This document shows positions 58,501-64,000 of a stretch of 64,000 bases of DNA, piece after piece; position 1 is the first letter of the stretch; each line of letters starts with the position of its first letter. A model generated the notes under the pieces. It worked only from the letters and a program-made list of their open reading frames with translations. It ran no database searches and was not told the DNA's origin. The position numbers were made by a program, and so were the translations under genes. Source of the DNA: Trichopria drosophilae (taxonomy: Eukaryota; Arthropoda; Insecta; Hymenoptera; Diapriidae). The stretch covers positions 113,015,501-113,079,500 of the forward strand of contig CM059585.1 of NCBI GenBank assembly GCA_030407085.1. The letters are read 5' to 3'.

Positions 58501-59466
58501 ATCATGTAAGGTAATTAGCGAGCTCGCATTAAATAATGAAATACTATTGGAAAGTATTGATGACAGCATTTCAATAGAATATTTATTACATACGGATGAA
58601 AACATTATATTATTCAATAATGTGTCAGAATCTATTGTTAATAATAAAAACGTGGTTACTGACAACGAGTCAAACACTTCTGAGCTCTACACACCAAGTA
58701 CTTCACATCATGTACTTCAAAACAATCAAGCAGGTATGCATTTTATATATTATATTGCAGTAGACTCATGTTACAGTAGATATTAATGTTTCTATTTTAT
58801 TAACTTAGGTAATATTAATCAAGGTACGTCAAATAATCCATTTGCAGAAATTTTTACACTACCAAACAAATACTTACCAAAAAAGAAAAAAGTGAAAGTT
58901 GATCAAAGTGGAAAACAAAAATTACCATCTGCTGGAACCTCCGAACAATGGTTGCGGATTCAGCTTGAAAAGGAAGAGAAACAACAAGCAAAGGAAAATA
59001 AAATTGCAAAAAAGAAGCATCTGCAAGAAGAGAAAAAACAAATAGTCAAAGAGAAAAAAAAATTAGAAATGAAAATTAAAGAAATACAACAGATTAAAAA
59101 TGAAACTTCGTAATTGATATAAATGTTTGAAAATTGTTACTTATTTGATATTTAATAAATTTACATCGAAAATAATTGCCATTACTTTCTTATTTACGTG
59201 TTCCATAATAGGGACATCAGATATGGAACAGTAGGGACATAGCTCATTTTGCCGTTCCTTAACTGGGACATACAGCATATTACACTTTTATTAAAAAAAA
59301 AAAAATCGGGATCATAAATTAATATTATATAAGTAATTTTTACTTCACAGATGATTACTACGTAAGGTGCAATTCGTTTTTTACACATTATTGCATTAAT
59401 TTCTGTGATTTTAGTCTAAATGTTCAGTTCCTCTCAACATGTGTACCATAATTGGGACTTTTACCT
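55600..59466 (+). mobile_element. autonomous pogo/Tigger-like DNA transposon
   Basis: Ends AGGTAACGGTCCCAATTATG at 55600 and CATAATTGGGACTTTTACCT at 59466 are imperfect inverted repeats, each bordered by TA (55598-55599, 59467-59468), the pogo target. The 3,867-bp element encodes one spliced transposase. Repeated TATGGAAC / GTTCCATA and GGGACAT motifs cluster near both ends (55620-55640, 56030-56105; 59200-59275), probably transposase-binding sites. Boundaries, reading frame and splice signals all look intact, so it may be a recent arrival. Confidence 0.9.
56370..59113 (+). CDS. pogo/Tigger-like transposase (three exons)
   Basis: Start ATGAAGGTT at 56370; an upstream TTG frame extension was rejected. 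Exon 1 runs 56370-57930, with GT at 57931; exon 2 58326-58733, after TTTGATCAG and before GTATGC; exon 3 58809-59113, after TAACTTAG. The joins keep the frame (1561 + 408 + 305 nt = 757 codons plus stop). Domains: basic N-terminus; psq-type helix-turn-helix (YSVNDMQRALDAVKNGMSFR, about residues 56-100); CENP-B-like HTH (PSRHWYESFRNRNP); DDE nuclease with FNCDETSM, YLDGHASHV and HIAQPLDIAFFHPLK, giving the D-D-D triad; and an acidic, then lysine/glutamate-rich coiled-coil tail in exons 2-3. If introns are retained, exon 1 alone stops at 57947 (525 aa). It acts in the nucleus, binding its own ends. Confidence 0.85.
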
Positions 59467-59468
59467 TA

Positions 59469-60400
59469 TACGCTCCCTTATCACTGTTCGACGCTGATTT
59501 TGCCTTTGACAAGCAGAGTATCCTATCCGAACTGTTTTTTGGTGCTGAAAACGATGACACTAGCAGAATTTTCCTATTCCGTCGCATTTTTTAGAAAAGT
59601 GAGGTTAAATGTATCGAAATTAGCGTTTTTGGCCATGTTTGGATTAATTTTAGGGCACAAGAGATTTTTCACAAGCGAAGTATCATATTCGACGTGTTTT
59701 TTGTTATGATGCTAGCAGAATTTTCTGTTACGTCACATTTTCGAGATTAGACGCTACGAGCAAAAATGTGTAAAAATATTATGAAGATAAAAATTACATT
59801 TCTAAAATCTTCTTTTGGGCAAAACCGAATTAAAAACGTATATATAATTTTTGCTGGCGCTGAAATTATAATTCGTTTTAGCTCGCGCTATTATTTTATA
59901 TTATAATTGAACTTGAACGGTCGCGCTTAATAATCGTTTTAATACATCACCTTATATTGTCAATTGTCATCAACTTTGCAATTACTTTGAGTTAAGGCCA
60001 TCCTTATAATATGGCCTTTCTCATTGCTAAGCTTCGCAAGCTAGTCTCAAAAGATTCAAACTTTCTAAGTTTGCGAGTTTAAGTTAATCGGTAATAATTG
60101 AATAAATCACAATACCCGTTTAATTATATAGATATATTTTATAAAGTACATAAATGCGTTCTTAAACAAAAAATGATAAAGTACAAAAATAATATGCTAC
60201 ATTATTCGTTATCGCTATCTCCACTGGAAAAATCATAGTAAGAAGTAAATAAAACTTTATTATTTTCATAATTGAGTTGTTTTTCGATTTCAATTATAAC
60301 AATGTCATATTTTAACAACATTCCTAAATAAGTAGAATCATGTTTACACATGATTATACTGGCGAGCCCCGTTTCCGATAAACAAAACAATAAGAGTCAC
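59469..60400. other. spacer with a partial tandem duplication
   Basis: A ~150-bp unit (CTAGCAGAATTTTC ... GTCRCATTTT) occurs twice between about 59555 and 59755. No gene recognised; a minus-strand frame of about 60 codons ending SSGDSDNE (60202-60390) has no known relatives. Confidence 0.45.
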
Positions 60401-60690
60401 TTTGTGTAGATATTATTCGAATTAATACAAAAACAGGATAACTTTTGAAAATTGGCAAAAGTGAGTTAATTTCAGCTAACGGGTAAAAATGGTTTACTTT
60501 TTATGATGCGAGCAAAAGTGGGTTAAATATTCCATAAGAGCAAAAGTGAATTATAATTTTAATCCATTTTTGCCCTGAATATTATACAAGTCATTTTTGC
60601 TCGCGGAGATTATTTAATTCATTTTTTCGCGATAAAAAGTTTATTCACTTTTGCCCGCGTTATATTTTTGACCCATTTTTATTCTCAGCG
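60400..60690. repeat. degenerate GCAAAAGTGGGTTA minisatellite with strand switch
   Basis: Units like GCAAAAGTGGGTTA and GAGCAAAAGTGAATTA up to about 60555 are followed by inverted units (TCATTTTTGCTCGC, TTCACTTTTGCCCGC). A related scrap follows the LINE at about 54640-54720. Confidence 0.7.
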
Positions 60691-60711
60691 TGTCATTTTA
60701 TATATGGATAT

Positions 60712-61268
60712 ATGGAGGATTGGCTTAATATAATACATGAAATGCCTGCAAGTGAGATCAAGAAATTAGATACTGATAGGGTTATAGAATGGTTTGCAAT
60801 TTGCAAATTAGAGTTGCAGATGGTGTGCTTTACAGCGATAAGGCTGGGAACAAAGAAAGAGATGATTTCAGCCATAAATGAGACACGCCGGGTGATATAG
60901 CACAGCCAATTGTTACCACAAAGTCACCTGGTATTACTAAGAAGCCTACTATGAAGCTTCATAAGGCTGTGCATATGATAAATAATCAACTGTACAAATG
61001 TAATATACAACGGAGTAAGTTGGGTCATAGAGTTAAGTATTTGGTTTTAGTTAATAAAGATAGATTTGTTTATGTTGGTGGTTTTGCTGCACCTGATAAA
61101 TGTAAATGTGACACTTATGATAAGAACATATTGGGCCTTAAACACTTTATTGTAGATATTAACCTGAAAATATTGCTATGTAAATCTTGTAAAACATTTT
61201 TCATATTAACTACACCCTATTGTAAGTATATATGCTCAGATATAATTGGTTGTGCCCTAAGTTGTTAG
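60712..61268 (+). pseudogene. unrecognised ORF with one frameshift
   Basis: ATG at 60712 opens 62 codons (MEDWLNIIHEMPASEIKKLD...). A single shift near 60885 joins it to a second frame that is open through GDIAQPIVTTKSPGITKKPT into MKLHKAVHMINNQLYKC and RFVYVGGFAAPDKCKCDTYD, ending at 61268. Together they would make about 185 residues with CKCD and CKSCK cysteine pairs. Composition is more coding-like than the flanks. I do not recognise the family; it could be a degraded transposon protein or a host pseudogene. Confidence 0.35.
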
Positions 61269-61887
61269 AAGCTTTTAATAAAGCTCTAGTTATTCATATA
61301 TTGTTATTGCTTCTTTGTCGTTGAACAGATACTACACAATTTTTTGTATTCATTGTTTACAACGTACGATTTTGTAAACAAACGCGAAGGTGAAATCGTA
61401 AATATGACAAAAGTAAAAAATTGTTAGTTAAAAAAATATATTTAAACAAATAGTTATTTATCCATATTATTGTTTATAATAATTTCTTTATAAACACTTT
61501 TAATGTATTATTGATTTTTGGTATATTTGATACCTTCAATCGTTTTCAAAAAAAAAAATTTTTGCTATTACTGTATAATTAATTAGAAACAAAAATAACG
61601 GGTGTACAAAATCGTTCCTACTTTAGATGGATGTAATTATTATAAAAGAATTAAGTGACAAAAGAATGTTGCCATAACAGTTTATTTATAAAAGTTTAAA
61701 ATTTTAAATTTTATATAAATGTATTTTTCAGAATTTAAACTTTCGATTTCAAAACAATTATAAATATTTTTAGTATTTTACTTACGCTTTTGGGAGGAAC
61801 TCGTATTGTTTATTCCTCACGGAATCACTCCCTCAATATTTTTCATACAATAATTAGACGGAAAATAAATTTTTTTTGCTCATATAA
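61269..61887. other. AT-rich spacer
   Basis: No gene, repeat boundary or RNA feature recognised. Confidence 0.5.
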
Positions 61888-62560
61888 TAAATTAAATAAT
61901 AATTAATAATATTTCTTGGTGTTACGGGTCAATTAACTAATAATAAAAAAAAATTTTTTAATTAACATAATTTTTTGGTTTTCGATTGAAAACACGAAGA
62001 TTGTAAAAAGATGAACATCGTCGGATTTTGTATGATAATCGCGACAAATCCTTAACTTTGGAATATTCATATCTGTATTTAATTTGATTAACATATAAAT
62101 GGGTTTTGTGTCCCTCTAGCGACTATCGTAGAAACAAGTGCCTATTGTAAATAATATACATTTCGTCCCAGGATCTAGAGGGACACAATACCCATTTATA
62201 TATGTAAATGAAATTAAATACAGATATAAATATTCCAAAGTTATGGTTTTGTCGCGATTATCATACAAAATCCGGCGATGTTCATCTTTTTACAATCTTC
62301 GTGTTTTCAATCGAAAACCAAAAAATTATGTTAATTAAAAAAATTTTATGTACGTCTTCTCGGTGCGTAAAGTAAACTTTACGCACTCGATTATACTTTA
62401 CGCACGAAAAAGCCGTACGTAAACAATATTTCGGCACACGTGTGTGTGTGTAAAGTTCTTTACGCATACGCCCTTGTATCGAAAACTACTATTTTTTATT
62501 ATTAGTTAATTGACCCGTAACACCAAGAAATATTATTAATTATTATTTAATTAAAAATTA
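61888..62560. mobile_element. fold-back element with an insertion in its right arm
   Basis: Left arm 61888-62119 and right arm 62175-62560 are inverted: for example TTTCTTGGTGTTACGGGTCA against TGACCCGTAACACCAAGAAA, and GTGTCCCTCTAG against CTAGAGGGACAC at the centre. The right arm is longer by about 144 bp because a 'CGTAAAGT' repeat (62348-62491) sits in it. No coding capacity or clear target duplication. Confidence 0.8.
62348..62491 (-). repeat. 'CGTAAAGT' repeat, copy inserted in a fold-back arm
   Basis: Inverted copy of 63821-63960. Comparison of the two arms of the host element shows its exact limits. It contains GTGCGTAAAGT-AA-ACTTTACGCAC, a 24-bp palindrome, and a GT dinucleotide stretch. 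Confidence 0.85.
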
Positions 62561-62688
62561 AGGCGGTCGAGAAGAAAACTTTTTCGTTGCTAGTTCAACG
62601 ATTTTTTTTATTCATATAATAAATATTTATATTTATTTTCTTAAATTACTATTTATTATCTAATTCTAAATTATGTTTGTATTGTTAT

Positions 62689-63057
62689 ATGTGGGCTGTT
62701 CCTTGCGGTACTGCAATGCAAGGTCAACCCATGACAGGAGTGGAGCAAGCCCCAACCATCCCGTCTATTTCCAAAAATCAGTTAGATATTCTGGCTTCCC
62801 AATGGGAAGCGTACCAGATATATCAAGCTGATAAGAACAGATACTTTATTAAAGAAAAAGGTCGCGAAATGCATTTAATCTACAAGTGTAGATCGAAACT
62901 TGAATATTTGTTAATTTGTAGCATCAAGTTGCATTTGGCATTATTGCTTGTAATGAGAATAACAAAAGAATCTCTCTTACTATTATCCTGTGTATTAGCC
63001 TTAAAAATGTTATCAAAATGTCTTTCGGGATTCGTGCACTCCAGCATATTTTACTAG
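62689..63057 (+). CDS. unrecognised short ORF converging on Vhl
   Basis: ATG at 62689 opens 122 codons: MWAVPCGTAMQGQPMTGVEQ, then TIPSISKNQLDILASQWEAY and a basic stretch, followed by a hydrophobic, leucine-rich tail. The first ~65 codons are less AT-rich than the surroundings and could be a genuine exon; the tail is probably intronic or untranslated sequence read through. Its stop overlaps the Vhl stop on the opposite strand at CTAG. No family recognised. Confidence 0.25.
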   Translation: MWAVPCGTAMQGQPMTGVEQAPTIPSISKNQLDILASQWEAYQIYQADKNRYFIKEKGREMHLIYKCRSKLEYLLICSIKLHLALLLVMRITKESLLLLSCVLALKMLSKCLSGFVHSSIFY

Positions 63058-63566
63058 CTGGTAATAGACGCCTCTTGTGGCTGCTCTAAATTAGAATTCG
63101 GCTTTCGAGGACTTGTGAAAGCAAGCTCCAGCTGCAGGCTGCGTGGAATTTCCAGACAGAATGCCTCGTCGTCGTGCTGAAGCCGCTTCTTGATTTCACG
63201 GAGGCAAAGTTGGCGCAGAGTGTAAAGCGGCAAGGTGACGAACACGTTGGTCCTTTCTATCATGGTAGTTGGTAGGTCGACTCGCATGCCTCGATATTTG
63301 GCGAACCAAGGCGCCGGAAAAAATACCTCCTTACCGTTAACCACATATCTTTCGGAGGTTTCCTCGTCGACGAAGATCCACGGATGGCTGACGAAGGTAT
63401 TGACGTCGAGATAACTTCTATAAGATAGAACTTGGTAAAGTACCTCGCGTCCTTGATAGTCGATCCAATAGACTCCAACTTCACGACGAGTCGCGTTGAT
63501 GAACCTGACGAAGGAACTGTGGTGATTGTGGATGGAACGCAAAGGCTGATCGCCACCCTCCTCCAT
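63054..63566 (-). CDS. Vhl: von Hippel-Lindau E3 ligase substrate receptor
   Basis: Minus-strand, single open exon of 170 codons; ATG at 63564-63566 in a good context (AAAGATGG). The protein aligns along its length with animal VHL. The beta domain has FVRFINATRREVGVYWIDYQ with W34, then Y44, H61 and W63 in SHPWIF, the residues that line the hydroxyproline pocket for HIF-alpha. The alpha domain carries the elongin C-binding BC box TLRQLC (116-121). The role is recognition of hydroxylated HIF/Sima by the VCB-Cul2 ubiquitin ligase. Length is close to the ~180 aa of insect orthologues, and Drosophila Vhl is also intronless. Base composition is far less AT-rich than the neighbourhood. This is the only clear conserved host gene in the window. 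Confidence 0.93.
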   Translation of the reverse strand: MEEGGDQPLRSIHNHHSSFVRFINATRREVGVYWIDYQGREVLYQVLSYRSYLDVNTFVSHPWIFVDEETSERYVVNGKEVFFPAPWFAKYRGMRVDLPTTMIERTNVFVTLPLYTLRQLCLREIKKRLQHDDEAFCLEIPRSLQLELAFTSPRKPNSNLEQPQEASITS

Positions 63567-63780
63567 CTTTGTTTATCTTAAGGGCGTACTACATTCTCAT
63601 CATCATATATTGAATGAAAAACGCACTTTAATCGCGAGAAAATCCGACCTCTCTCGGACGATTTTTCGACTACCGGCGATCGATGCCCCGCTCGACTCGA
63701 TCTAAAGCCCGCGCTTTCTCTTTATTTTTGAATCACTCTGTCGTTCAAATGCTACTCTCTGCATAAAAAACCATAATAAA
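63567..63780 (-). promoter_or_regulatory. Vhl: presumed Vhl 5' leader and promoter
   Basis: A GC-richer stretch upstream of the Vhl start containing GCGATCGATGCC, CCGCGCGG-free but CG-rich text such as CCCGCGC near 63710. No TATA box or initiator could be fixed; the assignment is from position only. Confidence 0.35.
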
Positions 63781-63820
63781 TTGTTTAATATTAATAAATA
63801 ATTATTATGCAATAAAAAAA

Positions 63821-63960
63821 TAGTAGTTTTCGATACAAGGGCGTATGCGTAAAGAACTTTACACACACATACGTGTGCCGAAATTTACGTACGGCTGTTT
63901 AGTGCGTAAAGTATAATCGAGTGCGTAAAGTTTACTTTACGCACCGAAAAGACGTACATA
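63821..63960 (+). repeat. 'CGTAAAGT' repeat, intact copy
   Basis: About 140 bp from TAGTAGTTTTCGATACAAGG to GACGTACATA, with GCGTAAAGAACTTTAC, an AC stretch, GTGCGTAAAGTATAATCGA and a terminal GTGCGTAAAGT/ACTTTACGCAC palindrome. It lies upstream of Vhl, inverted relative to the copy at 62348. Confidence 0.85.
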
Positions 63961-64000
63961 AAGTTATTTTTCGTTATTTGTTTTTCGGTAACGAAAATTT

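Noticed and set aside
1..64000. CRISPR arrays, rRNA genes, operons
   Set aside because: No regularly spaced short repeats with unique spacers, no rRNA-like sequence and no bacterial gene organisation were seen.

Overview
The window looks like insect nuclear DNA, most probably from a parasitoid wasp or another hymenopteran. It is AT-rich and very gene-poor, has GT-AG introns, and holds one clear single-copy animal gene: Vhl, the von Hippel-Lindau E3 ligase subunit, on the minus strand at the right end (63054-63566). Nearly everything else is mobile DNA or its debris, plus a small family of ankyrin-repeat genes. The species assignment is inference.

Layout. 1-2050: microsatellites, a retroelement tail and a degenerate ~125-bp 'ATGGCGG' repeat that changes orientation. 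2300-4560: ankyrin gene copy A (plus strand). 5129-7476: a large fold-back DNA element with a nested TA-flanked MITE. 7824-10260: a minus-strand non-LTR retrotransposon split by a 1.0-kb TIR element with a 4-bp target duplication. 10578-13461: a dead I-clade LINE (minus). 13461-23036 and 29255-39869: two direct copies of a ~10-kb segmental duplication. Each carries, in order, an intact ankyrin gene (minus), a decayed hAT/ZMYM1-like transposase (plus), a Jockey-like reverse transcriptase fragment (minus), a minisatellite and an exon-like 209-nt block (minus). Copy B later gained a solo LTR; copy C carries a piggyBac-type MITE and a tRNA-derived SINE. The spacer ends in a MITE (28467-29224) that holds clustered nuclear-receptor half-sites.

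40750-45512: long inverted-repeat arms around a DD41D mariner/IS630 transposase, with nested fold-back elements. 46384-49050: a fold-back element and an I-clade LINE 5' fragment. 49060-54592: a LINE with open ORF1 and ORF2 and a (TCTA)n tail, in which ORF2 has no AUG and lies in the -1 frame of ORF1. 54886-55465: a MITE. 55600-59466: a pogo/Tigger-like transposon with TIRs, TA duplication and a three-exon transposase gene that appears intact. 60400-62560: a minisatellite, a frameshifted unknown ORF and a fold-back element. The last two kilobases hold Vhl between inverted copies of a ~140-bp 'CGTAAAGT' repeat.

The genes do not form a pathway. The three ankyrin genes are paralogues with a C-terminal PRANC/F-box-like motif and probably act as ubiquitin-ligase adaptors (inference). 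Vhl is unrelated housekeeping in the oxygen-sensing pathway. The strongest observations are the LINE's frameshift-like ORF arrangement, the intact pogo element, the uneven amino-acid divergence of the two recent ankyrin paralogues, and the FTZ-F1/ERR-type half-site clusters in two fold-back MITE families.
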